Assembly (NCBI GenBank): GCA_017624835.1
Contig: JAGAMG010000045.1
Span: 1-49,963, forward strand
Reading direction: 5' to 3'
Length of the DNA: 49,963 nucleotides
DNA from: Lachnospiraceae bacterium
GTDB lineage: Bacteria > Bacillota > Clostridia > Lachnospirales > Lachnospiraceae
Shown: positions 36,290 to 43,311 of the stretch, piece after piece
Numbering within the stretch: position 1 is the stretch's first letter
How the letters are laid out: every line of letters starts with the position of its first letter
Translations under genes and position numbers: made by a program
The notes under the pieces: generated by a model
What the model was told of the DNA's origin: nothing
The model's database searches: none
The model's input: the letters and a program-made list of their open reading frames with translations, nothing else

Positions 36290-36929
36290 ATATTTTGCAC
36301 CTTTCTTCAAACTGCTCATAAAAATCTCTGCTGCCATCATAGGGGGCAAGATAAAAGGTATTTAAAATAAACAAATTCAAATTCTTACGGAACGCATCAT
36401 CCTCACTGGACTGCACCAATTCCTCCGCTTCATTCATCATATAATGCCAACGGTTGGTAAATTCCATGTTTTGGGTAAGATTGGGGGTGTCAATCCATTT
36501 ACTGACCTTCACCTTGCTATGTACCGCCGTACACTCCCCGGTCTGCAAAAAATATTTAAAAGAACCATTTTCATAATATCTGCCCAAAGGAAACAAACGA
36601 CAAATACCCGGACGCAGGGAATGAATACTGCATCGTCCCTGTTCATTTAAGAAAGCACAGCTTTCCTTAGCACCGCTCATTTTTAAATTAGGCAGGATTA
36701 CGCCGTCTACCACATTTAATTCCACTTCCTTTTCCAAAAGCTCCTGCATGGTTTTTTGAAGTCCCGTAGTAAGACGATACACATCATAGGGGTCTAAGAT
36801 AATGGAATTGCCCATTCCCTGACAGCATTTCGAACAGCCCTGACAACCGTGACAGTCTGCCTTTACCATATCATTGGCATTGTATAGGCGTCCATCCGAA
36901 ATTTCTTCCAAAGTTACATTTCGTTTCAT
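36270..36929 (-). CDS. YkgJ-family cysteine cluster protein
   Basis: A 219-residue protein with the YkgJ/CxxCxxCC metal-binding cluster: CHGCQGCSKCC near residues 26-36, then CAFL, GRCSIHSLRPGICRLFP, where the final cysteines are typical ligands for zinc or an Fe-S cluster. The molecular function of the family is not known. It is the first gene of an operon with the response regulator and kinase downstream, overlapping the regulator by 20 bases. The unusual coupling suggests it is part of the same signalling or stress response. Start behind AGGAAATAAAAC. Confidence 0.9.
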   Translation of the reverse strand: MKRNVTLEEISDGRLYNANDMVKADCHGCQGCSKCCQGMGNSIILDPYDVYRLTTGLQKTMQELLEKEVELNVVDGVILPNLKMSGAKESCAFLNEQGRCSIHSLRPGICRLFPLGRYYENGSFKYFLQTGECTAVHSKVKVSKWIDTPNLTQNMEFTNRWHYMMNEAEELVQSSEDDAFRKNLNLFILNTFYLAPYDGSRDFYEQFEERCKIYEAIVS

Positions 36930-36977
36930 GTTTTATTTCCTACTTCCATCTGTATGAGAGTTTTCTCCCTTATGCAT

Positions 36978-37004
36978 TTTTGTAATATCATTTTTCTTAC
37001 AAAA
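36978..37004. repeat. Inverted repeat between the GH43 and YkgJ genes
   Basis: TTTTGTAA (36978-36985) and TTACAAAA (36997-37004), separated by 11 bases. The second arm overlaps the GH43 stop codon. It may be an operator for the YkgJ operon or a weak terminator. Confidence 0.35.
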
Positions 37005-37911
37005 GCTTTGCTAACTCTTGATACTCTTCCTCAGTCACAGGTAAAACGCCGCCATGGCGCTTCTTGTTCACACCCATATCAAATTCCGCATCCTCCAAAA
37101 TGCGAAATTCTCCCGATGACAGATTATTGGTTATTAACGGAAGATATCCCTTGTGGGTTGCAAATCTGTCCACTATCAGGCACCATTCTTCTCTGTCATT
37201 CATTTTATAAATTTCCGGTCCCTCTACCCCAAATAACTCTGACAGGGTAGCAGACTTCACTTCCTTGAAATCCTCCGGCTTTAAAGTCGTGCTGCAGTCC
37301 ACACAAATATTTTTAGTAGTTTCATCCTTGGTATATCTGTAGTAAACACCCTTATCCTCAATAATAGTACTGTCAATTACATGGTTTTCCTTCTCCATAA
37401 AAATAAAAGGCTCCGTAAATTCTTTAAAGTCACGGGTATAGGATGCATAAATCCGCTGTTTCGGTTCTTTATCTCCCTCAAGCTTTACCATGGATGCCCA
37501 GAATAACAAAATAGCATCCTCCTTGGCATCATAAATAGCCTCCGGTGCCCAGACACAACCTGCACCCTCCACACCAATGGTATGCGCCACAGGTTCCTGC
37601 CAATCCACCAGATTATCGGACTCCCATACCAAGATATCCCTGCTGCCCTCATACTGTGCCACCTGCCAGCCCTTTCCGGCTGCAATCTGAAGATCTGTAG
37701 CAATGAGGAAATACTTAGAGCCTTCCTTCCAAGGGGAACGAATCAGAAAGGGGTCTCTGGCACCCTTTTCGCCAATTTCACTGCGAAGGATAATTTCGCC
37801 TTTATTCAAATCCTGCCAATGAAGACCATCCCGGCTTAAGGAAAAGTAAATTTGCTCTCCCTCGCCGCTGTCTCCTATAAAATGTGCAAATAAATAACCT
37901 GTGTATTTCAT
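36997..37911 (-). CDS. GH43-like glycoside hydrolase (arabinosidase type)
   Basis: The 304-residue protein shows the five-blade beta-propeller features of GH43-type enzymes. These are ARDPFLIR, WESDNLVDW, GCVWAPEAIYD with the Trp-Ala-Pro-Glu motif, and GVEGPEIYK with the likely acid residue. No signal peptide is present, so it acts inside the cell, probably on arabino-oligosaccharides. The catalytic aspartate near the N-terminus is not obvious, so the exact family is not certain. Its ATG overlaps the stop of the MtnA gene (ATGA) and has GGAG upstream. It is the last gene of the YbaK-MtnA-GH43 operon. Confidence 0.85.
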   Translation of the reverse strand: MKYTGYLFAHFIGDSGEGEQIYFSLSRDGLHWQDLNKGEIILRSEIGEKGARDPFLIRSPWKEGSKYFLIATDLQIAAGKGWQVAQYEGSRDILVWESDNLVDWQEPVAHTIGVEGAGCVWAPEAIYDAKEDAILLFWASMVKLEGDKEPKQRIYASYTRDFKEFTEPFIFMEKENHVIDSTIIEDKGVYYRYTKDETTKNICVDCSTTLKPEDFKEVKSATLSELFGVEGPEIYKMNDREEWCLIVDRFATHKGYLPLITNNLSSGEFRILEDAEFDMGVNKKRHGGVLPVTEEEYQELAKLL

Positions 37912-38993
37912 GATTTTTTCTCCATAATTTTTCTTAAACTTTCCGTATAAGGTGCTCTGGCAATGCCGTATTCCGTCACGATTCCTGCAATCAATTCATT
38001 GTCCGTCACGTCAAAGGCAGGATTATACACCTTCACGCCCTCCGGTGCCATCCGTTCCTTATACCACATTTCCGTTACTTCCTCTGCCGGACGTTCTTCA
38101 ATATGAATCTCTTTTCCTGTAGGGGTTGCCATATCAATAGTGGAAGTGGGGGCACAGACATATACCGGCACACCATAATATTTTGCCACCATGGCAACCA
38201 CGGAGGTTCCGATTTTATTGGCGGTATCTCCGTTTGCAGCCACCCTGTCGCAGCCTACAAACACAGCCTGCACCAAACCCTTGGACATAACATTGGCTGA
38301 CATATTGTCACAAATTACAGTCACATCCACACCGGAGGAATGTAATTCATAAGCTGTCAGTCGCGCTCCCTGCAAAAGAGGTCTTGTCTCATCCGCAAAG
38401 ACCTTAAAATGGTAGCCCTTCTCCTGTCCCAGATAAATAGGAGCTGTGGCAGTACCATATTTTACCGTAGCCAGCTGTCCCGCATTACAATGAGTTAAAA
38501 TGCCATCTCCGGGCTTTACCAAAGTTAAACCATACTCCCCAATTTTACGGCAAACCTCAATATCCTCTTCTCGGATACGAAGCGCTTCTTTATGCAAGAT
38601 TTCCTTCACTTCCGCCACAGATTTTCCTTCTTCCCTTCCAGCTCGAAGTGCAGTATTTTCCATTCGTTTCAATGCCCAAGAGAGATTGACGGCAGTGGGT
38701 CTTGAAGAATCCAGATATTCTTTCATTTTTACAAATTCTGCATGAAAAGTTGCAAAATCCTCGGTTTCAATCCGATTGGATAACATATAGATTCCCAATG
38801 CTGCTGTCACTCCAATAGCAGGAGCACCGCGCACTTTTAACAAGTAAATTGCATCCCAGATTTCCTGAGCCGTCTTTAAAGCAATCAGCTCCGTTTTTCC
38901 CGGCAGCTTGGTCTGGTCTATAATAATGACTGCATCCTGCTCCTCATCGAATGCTACCGTATCAAAATCCATGATATTTTTCTGCTTTTCCAT
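37908..38993 (-). CDS. mtnA: S-methyl-5-thioribose-1-phosphate isomerase
   Basis: A 361-residue MtnA of the aIF2B/MtnA family. It converts methylthioribose 1-phosphate to the ribulose form in the methionine salvage or 5-deoxyribose disposal pathway. Motifs: VRGAPAIG (54-61), THCNAGQLAT with catalytic C169, and GCDRVAANGD with D249. The ATG at 38993, behind AAGGA, is preferred over 39011. None of the other salvage genes is nearby. Instead it is co-translated with a GH43-like enzyme (4-base overlap) and follows a YbaK gene by 33 bases. The substrate in vivo may therefore differ from the name. Confidence 0.93.
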   Translation of the reverse strand: MEKQKNIMDFDTVAFDEEQDAVIIIDQTKLPGKTELIALKTAQEIWDAIYLLKVRGAPAIGVTAALGIYMLSNRIETEDFATFHAEFVKMKEYLDSSRPTAVNLSWALKRMENTALRAGREEGKSVAEVKEILHKEALRIREEDIEVCRKIGEYGLTLVKPGDGILTHCNAGQLATVKYGTATAPIYLGQEKGYHFKVFADETRPLLQGARLTAYELHSSGVDVTVICDNMSANVMSKGLVQAVFVGCDRVAANGDTANKIGTSVVAMVAKYYGVPVYVCAPTSTIDMATPTGKEIHIEERPAEEVTEMWYKERMAPEGVKVYNPAFDVTDNELIAGIVTEYGIARAPYTESLRKIMEKKS

Positions 38994-39026
38994 AAGTATA
39001 TATCCTTTCATAAGTTATGACTTTCA

Positions 39027-39512
39027 TTATTGCTTTATAATATCTGCAAACTCTCCCTTACTAGCCTTTACCAAATCCTGAGGCATTAGCTCAATTTGGG
39101 AACCAATGCGTCCGCCGCTGACAATCATAGTTGGCAAAGCTTCTGCGCTACTGTCAATTCGAGTAATATATTGCTTTTTCATACCAATAGCAGTACAACC
39201 ACCTCTGATATACCCCGTCACGGCATTGATATCCTTTACCGGAATCATTTCAACACTTTTTTCTCCCACCGCTTTGGCCGCCTTTTTCATATCAAGTTCC
39301 TCTGCCACCGGGATTACAAACACAAAATAGTTTTTACTGTTTCCCTTAGTGACCAAGGTCTTATAAACCTTCTCATAAGGCAGGGAAAGGGTATCCGCTA
39401 TCTGCAAGCCATCCACAAATTCATCACACTCATAGGTATAATGCGTGAAGGGAATCTTTAGGGATTCTAAAATGCGCATGGCGTTGGTTTTTACTTCTTT
39501 TTGCTTTGCCAT
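39027..39512 (-). CDS. ybaK: YbaK/EbsC family Cys-tRNA(Pro)/prolyl-tRNA deacylase
   Basis: A 161-residue YbaK-type protein. It removes wrongly attached amino acids from tRNA(Pro), chiefly Cys. Visible family parts: KTLVTKG, the central FVFVIPVAEELDMKKAAKAVG, YIRGGCTAIGMKK, and MIVSGGRIGSQIEL. The start is backed by TTGGAGCAACGATT. It is the first gene of the operon with MtnA and GH43. The promoter (39595-39623) shares its -35 region with that of the divergent GNAT operon. Confident in family, less in exact substrate. Confidence 0.93.
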   Translation of the reverse strand: MAKQKEVKTNAMRILESLKIPFTHYTYECDEFVDGLQIADTLSLPYEKVYKTLVTKGNSKNYFVFVIPVAEELDMKKAAKAVGEKSVEMIPVKDINAVTGYIRGGCTAIGMKKQYITRIDSSAEALPTMIVSGGRIGSQIELMPQDLVKASKGEFADIIKQ

Positions 39513-39594
39513 AATCGTTGCTCCAATCTATTAAATTCTACTTATTTCTCAATACTCATACGCTCATTGTATCACGCCCCAGTTGCATACGCCA

Positions 39595-39623
39595 TTACAT
39601 TTTTTGAAAAAAATGATTGACAA
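39595..39623 (-). promoter_or_regulatory. Promoter candidate of ybaK
   Basis: Minus strand: -35 TTGTCA (39618-39623), 17-base spacer, -10 TGTAAT (39595-39600). Its -35 overlaps the -35 of the divergent promoter, so the two promoters may compete. Confidence 0.45.
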
Positions 39624-39644
39624 TTCTTTTTTCAGGAGTATAAT
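39617..39644 (+). promoter_or_regulatory. Strong promoter of the GNAT leader
   Basis: Consensus -35 TTGACA (39617-39622), 16-base spacer, consensus -10 TATAAT (39639-39644). Transcription should start near 39651, at a 16-bp perfect palindrome (39656-39671: TTCTTTTG, CAAAAGAA), giving a leader of about 300 bases before the first GNAT start codon. Confidence 0.85.
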
Positions 39645-39708
39645 TACAAACAATATTCTTTTGCAAAAGAAATAATAAATCAAATTATCACGAAAGGAGA
39701 AGTCAAAT

Positions 39709-39855
39709 ATGAAACAGTTACATGCAATGAAACATAATTCATTCCAGAATCAGCCCGCGTTCAATTCCAATTCCAATCTGGCGCTTGGGTTCTTTTGGGT
39801 ATCCAAAAATCAATTGTTTCCTATACAGATTCTCCCTTCACAAATTACCTCATAG
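39709..39855 (+). CDS. 48-codon leader ORF (probable attenuation peptide)
   Basis: ATG at 39709 is preceded by AAAGGAG at a good distance. The frame runs 48 codons to TAG 39853-39855. The product begins MKQLHAMKHNSF and ends FPIQILPSQITS; it is rich in Asn, Gln and Ser and I recognise no family. It is too short for a usual enzyme and has no membrane helix. It lies between a consensus promoter and a transcription terminator that precedes two acetyltransferase genes. Codons near its end (39818-39828) can pair with the terminator loop. I infer a leader peptide whose translation controls termination. Confidence 0.65.
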   Translation: MKQLHAMKHNSFQNQPAFNSNSNLALGFFWVSKNQLFPIQILPSQITS

Positions 39856-39903
39856 CTTAGGTAATAATTTAGCTATATGATGAAGCCGGTGCCTGTATAG
39901 GAA
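39818..39903 (+). promoter_or_regulatory. Candidate antiterminator pairing in the GNAT leader
   Basis: TTCCTATACAG (39818-39828), inside the leader ORF, is the exact 11-base complement of CTGTATAGGAA (39893-39903), in the loop and edge of the terminator. A smaller hairpin, ATAGCT (39852-39857) with AGCTAT (39871-39876), lies between the arms. A ribosome sitting over the ORF end would block the pairing; a ribosome stalled earlier would free it. Confidence 0.55.
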
Positions 39904-39931
39904 TATATGGGTATCGGCTTTTTATTTTATT
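39883..39931 (+). terminator. Intrinsic terminator in front of the GNAT genes
   Basis: 39883-39894 pairs with 39909-39920 over 12 bp, three of them G-U wobbles, followed by TTTATTTTATT. It precedes the GNAT start codon (39955) by about 24 bases and ends no gene other than the leader ORF. Confidence 0.8.
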
Positions 39932-39954
39932 ACACTTATCAAGGAGAAAAACCT

Positions 39955-40989
39955 ATGAAAACACCTATTTTAGAAACCGAAAGATTAATTTTACGCCCCC
40001 TGGCTGTCACAGACGCTGAGGAAATCTTCGCAAACTGGACCAGTGACCCTGAGGTTACAAAATTTATGACTTATACCACTCATGCAAATGTAGAAGTTAC
40101 AAAGGCATGGCTTGCAGATGAAGAAGTTCAAAACTCCACTGACACCCTTTATGATTGGGCATTTATCCGCAAATGCGACAATAAAATAATTGGTAGCGGC
40201 GGTCTTTCATATAAAGAAGAAAAAGGCTGCTTTGAGTTGGGCTACAATATTATGAAGGACTGCTGGCATCAGGGCTATACCACCGAAGCTGCTACAGGTA
40301 TCTTAAAATTTGCTACCGAGACTCTGGGTGAAACCAAATTCTTTGCCCGTCACGAAAAAAGAAATCCCAACTCCGGAAAGGTAATGGAAAAAGTAGGCTT
40401 TCACTACATAGGAGATAGTGAATCCGACAGTCTGGATGGCTCCAAACATTTTGAAAACAGGGAGTATATTTTAGAGATACCCGCACTGTATTTGAAAGAA
40501 GCCAATCTGGAGGATGCAGAACAGGAATATCTTTTCTTTGCTCAATTACCCGCTGACGAGAACGGTTTTACCAACCCCGACTGTGGCGCAAGCAAGGAAG
40601 AATATATGAAAAACGTACTTCCCAAAATGATAAACTATTCCAAGGGCATTGACCTCCCGGAAAACTTTGTCCCTGAAACCTTCTTCTTCCTTTGGAAGGA
40701 TGGGGAAATTATCGGCGAGTTTCGCATCCGCCACGAATTGACAGAAGCTTTGCGAACAGGCTCCGGTCATATCGGATATGGCATCAAAAAGGAATATCGC
40801 GGCAAGGGTTATGCTTCTAAGGGCTTGGCACTTACTATTGAAAAAGCTAAGGAAATCATCAAAGAGGATGAAATCTATATGTCCGTGAATAAAGACAATC
40901 CGGCTTCCCTACAGGTACAGATAAAGAATGGAGCACACATACATCACGAGGATGACAAGAAATATTATACGCGATTGAAAATAAGGTAA
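39955..40989 (+). CDS. Tandem GNAT acetyltransferase (two fused domains)
   Basis: A 344-residue protein with two GNAT domains. The first (about 1-175) is RimJ-like: ETERLILRPL, IIGSGGL, ELGYNIMKDCWHQGYTTEA, and NPNSGKVMEKVGF. The second (about 180-344) has GEFRIRH, GHIGYGIKKEYRGKGYASKG and NKDNPASLQVQ. Both hold the acetyl-CoA-binding Q/R-x-x-G-x-A pattern. ATG 39955 has AAGGAG eight bases upstream, while the longer frame starting at 39907 begins inside the terminator. The substrate is unknown. Targets such as an antibiotic, a ribosomal protein or a small molecule are all possible. The leader with attenuator favours a drug-resistance role (inference). Confidence 0.9.
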   Translation: MKTPILETERLILRPLAVTDAEEIFANWTSDPEVTKFMTYTTHANVEVTKAWLADEEVQNSTDTLYDWAFIRKCDNKIIGSGGLSYKEEKGCFELGYNIMKDCWHQGYTTEAATGILKFATETLGETKFFARHEKRNPNSGKVMEKVGFHYIGDSESDSLDGSKHFENREYILEIPALYLKEANLEDAEQEYLFFAQLPADENGFTNPDCGASKEEYMKNVLPKMINYSKGIDLPENFVPETFFFLWKDGEIIGEFRIRHELTEALRTGSGHIGYGIKKEYRGKGYASKGLALTIEKAKEIIKEDEIYMSVNKDNPASLQVQIKNGAHIHHEDDKKYYTRLKIR

Positions 40990-41038
40990 TTACAAATCAG
41001 GCAATTACACAAATGAAAAGAAAGGAGCCTGCAATTTT

Positions 41039-41569
41039 ATGAAATTTGTTTTTCCCGATTTACAATATAAGGAAAAGGCCATTGAATTTATAAATGAGTT
41101 TTACCAATACCATTCTGAAATCAACGGCAGCGGTGCTTTGGACAGCTATTTGGAAAAAGCCACTTATGAGAATTGGCTCACAAAAGTACATCAAGATATT
41201 GATATTGCCAATGTAAAGCCTCCCAGAGTCCCTGCTCTCACTTATTTTTATGTCCGCAAAGAGGACGACCACATTATAGGTATGGTTAATATCCGATTAG
41301 CTTTAAATGATTTCCTAAGACAAGAGGGCGGACATATCGGGTATTGTATCCGACCAACTGAACGACAAAAGCATTATGCTACCAATATGCTGCAAGATGT
41401 ACTTAAATTTTGCAAGCCAATCGGTCTAAAGGAAGTAATCATATCCTGCGATAAATCCAATATGGCATCTGCAAAGGTTATACAGAATTGTGACGGAGTC
41501 TTGGATGCAGAATTTTACAGCGATACCTTTAAAGAAGTAATTCAGAGGTATATCATCAAGCAGCCATAA
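41039..41569 (+). CDS. GNAT family acetyltransferase
   Basis: A 176-residue GNAT protein. Recognisable parts are YFYVRKEDDHIIGMVNIR, GGHIGYCIRPTERQKHYATNML and CDKSNMASAKVIQN. It resembles the second domain of the preceding protein (same GHIGY and NMASAKVI-type motifs), so the two probably arose by duplication. It is 49 bases downstream of the tandem GNAT gene with an AAAGGAG upstream, and no hairpin lies in between, so both should be under the same leader. Acceptor unknown. Confidence 0.9.
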   Translation: MKFVFPDLQYKEKAIEFINEFYQYHSEINGSGALDSYLEKATYENWLTKVHQDIDIANVKPPRVPALTYFYVRKEDDHIIGMVNIRLALNDFLRQEGGHIGYCIRPTERQKHYATNMLQDVLKFCKPIGLKEVIISCDKSNMASAKVIQNCDGVLDAEFYSDTFKEVIQRYIIKQP

Positions 41570-41598
41570 AATTAAGAAAGAGCAAGCACCTCATCCAA

Positions 41599-41637
41599 AA
41601 GCCACAGCATTTGGAAACTCCTCAAATGCTATGGCTT
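41599..41637 (-). terminator. Hairpin between GNAT and HicB genes
   Basis: AAGCCACAGCATTTG (41599-41613) pairs with CAAATGCTATGGCTT (41623-41637), one mismatch. On the minus strand it is followed by TTTT, so it fits the end of the hicAB transcript. It may also stop the convergent GNAT transcript. Confidence 0.7.
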
Positions 41638-41645
41638 GGTCTATG

Positions 41646-42062
41646 CTAAAGATTCATTTTCTGCATCAATGCTTCCTGCAATACTCGCGATACATTGATA
41701 TGTGCCTTTTCCGCTTCTCGATTTAACCAATTGGGCAAGGTAACATTTCTACGAACAGATCTATTATCTACCTTTCTTCTATATTCTGCAAAATCAATAT
41801 CCACCAACGAAATAAATTGTTTTCCATCTTGGGCAAATTCTGTTTCTGATAAATTAATCACACGCCTATCCCTTGGCTGCGGAACTTCCTTTCCCATATC
41901 TTCAAAGGTAATACCTGCAAGCCCGATGGCATCTCTTGCCATTTCTATAGCATCAGCCATTCCAAAACCTTCTGTATAAATTTCAAAATCCGGTACTTCT
42001 ACCAATACAGTATCTTTATCATCATCTGTTTGTGTAAATATGACAGGATATACTCTTTTCAT
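41646..42062 (-). CDS. hicB: HicB-type antitoxin
   Basis: The 138-residue protein has an N-terminal HicB fold (YPVIFTQTDDDKDTVLVEVPDF, ADAIEMARDAIGLAGI). Its C-terminal ribbon-helix-helix (RRNVTLPNWLNREAEKAHINVSRVLQEALM) should bind the 27-bp palindrome upstream of hicA. ATG 42062, with GGAGG eight bases upstream, is favoured over the earlier ATG at 42077. It neutralises the HicA toxin and represses the pair. Normal gene order hicA-hicB. Confidence 0.93.
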   Translation of the reverse strand: MKRVYPVIFTQTDDDKDTVLVEVPDFEIYTEGFGMADAIEMARDAIGLAGITFEDMGKEVPQPRDRRVINLSETEFAQDGKQFISLVDIDFAEYRRKVDNRSVRRNVTLPNWLNREAEKAHINVSRVLQEALMQKMNL

Positions 42063-42101
42063 TCTTTCAACCTCCATTACGTTGTTAAAACAATTTTCTT
42101 T

Positions 42102-42272
42102 CTATATTCCCCATTTTTTAAGAATCGCTTTAGCAAGTCTTTCATTTATTTCTTTATGCCTTGGTATCTGCTCTATTTCTCCCGCTCTTATGTATATATC
42201 ATGACTTCCGCCATGTCGATAAAATACAAACCCTGCTTCTTCTAGTTTTTTTACCAAATCACGTTGCTTCAT
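42102..42272 (-). CDS. hicA: HicA-type mRNA interferase toxin
   Basis: A 56-residue HicA. Conserved features: KQRDLVKKLEEAGFVFYRHGGSHDIYIR with the catalytic His in the GGSHDIY motif, and IPRHKEINERLAKAILKKWGI. HicA is a small double-stranded-RNA-binding-fold ribonuclease that cleaves mRNA. The length is normal for the family. The start has AAAGGA eight bases upstream. It is encoded 39 bases upstream of hicB and is transcribed from the promoter inside the palindrome. Confidence 0.93.
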   Translation of the reverse strand: MKQRDLVKKLEEAGFVFYRHGGSHDIYIRAGEIEQIPRHKEINERLAKAILKKWGI

Positions 42273-42288
42273 TTGTAGTCCTTTCTCT

Positions 42289-42315
42289 TATTATACACAT
42301 TTAATGTGTATAATA
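42289..42315. promoter_or_regulatory. 27-bp perfect palindrome, hicAB operator
   Basis: Thirteen-base arms, with the half-site TATTATACACATT, around a single central T at 42302. It covers the -10 box and spacer of the hicAB promoter and touches the -35. It is the expected site for the HicB ribbon-helix-helix domain. Confidence 0.85.
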
Positions 42316-42318
42316 CAA
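42290..42318 (-). promoter_or_regulatory. Promoter of hicAB
   Basis: Minus strand: -35 TTGTAT (42313-42318), 17-base spacer, consensus -10 TATAAT (42290-42295), 18 bases from the start codon of hicA. Confidence 0.8.
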
Positions 42319-42490
42319 TATAAAATAAGTACATCACCTGTTTTTATTTTCAACATTTTATAAAAATATTTTCTCGGAAAAAATAGCTGAACAGCCATTT
42401 GATTTTAGAAATTAAGAATTCTTTATTGATTATAATAAAAAACGTTATTAAATTTGTCAATATATCTCACTAAGAAAAAGGCATAAACTA

Positions 42491-42516
42491 AAAGAAGAGC
42501 ATCTCTGCCCTTCTTT
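42491..42516 (-). terminator. Terminator of the 233-residue membrane protein gene
   Basis: On the minus strand AAAGAAGGGCA pairs with TGCTCTTCTTT (one G-U pair) around GAGA, then TTTT. It is 16 bases past the stop. The rest of 42319-42490 is AT-rich and I see no gene in it. Confidence 0.75.
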
Positions 42517-42531
42517 CTCCAACCTATTATT

Positions 42532-43233
42532 TTATCCCTTCTCTGACAGTAAACGTATTTTACCAACAACCTCCCTGGAATAATCATACTCCAAATCCTG
42601 CTCCAACTTCTCCCAATCTTCAACCACCAGAGGTATCCCCCTATCCGCAAATTTCCCAGCCAAATAACACCAAAAATCCTCTATGCCATTGGGGTAATCC
42701 TCTTCCGGGAGGCGTTCCAGAGTGCAAACAATTCCATCAAGAGACATTTCTTTCTGACTCTCCAATACCACAGAAAATTTTAAGGTATTGTCAAATTTTG
42801 TACTGAGGGTATAATAATCCACATCCTCCCATGTATATGTCTTCTTCCAAAAGAAACGACGTACCTCTATTCCATCCTCCAAGAAGCAATTGTACCAAAA
42901 AAGTGGCAGAATTGCAGTGAATATTAAAACTCCAAGGGAAATTCCGGCAATCTTCCGCTTTTCCCTTACCGGAAGATTTGCTTTGATTCCTTCCTCCCAG
43001 GTTCCTATGGTAAACTGTGCGAAAACTCCATGCTTGGAATAAAGCCATACAAAAACCCCAAAGACACATAGCCCTACAACATAATAAATTACATACATGT
43101 CACTACAGAATACAAAAGCTACATCCGTTTCAAAGATAATCTCTAACAAAATATCTTCTGTTATTAATAAAACTCCTATAAAACAAAACAAAAAATAAGC
43201 AATTGCCAACAATACTTTTAATATAGTTTTCAT
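42532..43233 (-). CDS. Membrane protein of unknown function
   Basis: A protein of about 233 residues with two N-terminal hydrophobic segments (roughly 5-27 and 43-62), a soluble segment, a third segment near 92-115, and a C-terminal cytosolic or extracytoplasmic domain of about 120 residues. That domain has a PH-like pattern of short strands (GIEVRRFFWKKTYTWEDVDYYTL) often seen in DUF-type bacterial PH-domain proteins. I start at 43233, since the earlier ATGs lie in or next to the etfA terminator. It is alone between hicAB and etfA. I cannot assign a function. Confidence 0.6.
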   Translation of the reverse strand: MKTILKVLLAIAYFLFCFIGVLLITEDILLEIIFETDVAFVFCSDMYVIYYVVGLCVFGVFVWLYSKHGVFAQFTIGTWEEGIKANLPVREKRKIAGISLGVLIFTAILPLFWYNCFLEDGIEVRRFFWKKTYTWEDVDYYTLSTKFDNTLKFSVVLESQKEMSLDGIVCTLERLPEEDYPNGIEDFWCYLAGKFADRGIPLVVEDWEKLEQDLEYDYSREVVGKIRLLSEKG

Positions 43234-43248
43234 AAGCATCCCAATATA

Positions 43249-43293
43249 AAACATTCCACCGCTAAGTTCGTAACCCTTAGCTAGTGGAATGCT
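43249..43293 (-). terminator. Terminator of the butyrate operon
   Basis: On the minus strand AGCATTCCACTAGCTAAG pairs with CTTAGCGGTGGAATGT (small mismatches) around a nine-base loop, then TTTTAT. It lies 18 bases downstream of etfA. Confidence 0.85.
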
Positions 43294-43311
43294 TTTATCA
43301 TAATCTAAATT

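Noticed and set aside
39907-39954. Longer start (ATG 39907) for the tandem GNAT gene
   Set aside because: It begins inside the terminator stem with no ribosome site, while ATG 39955 has AAGGAG at the right distance and matches the family start.
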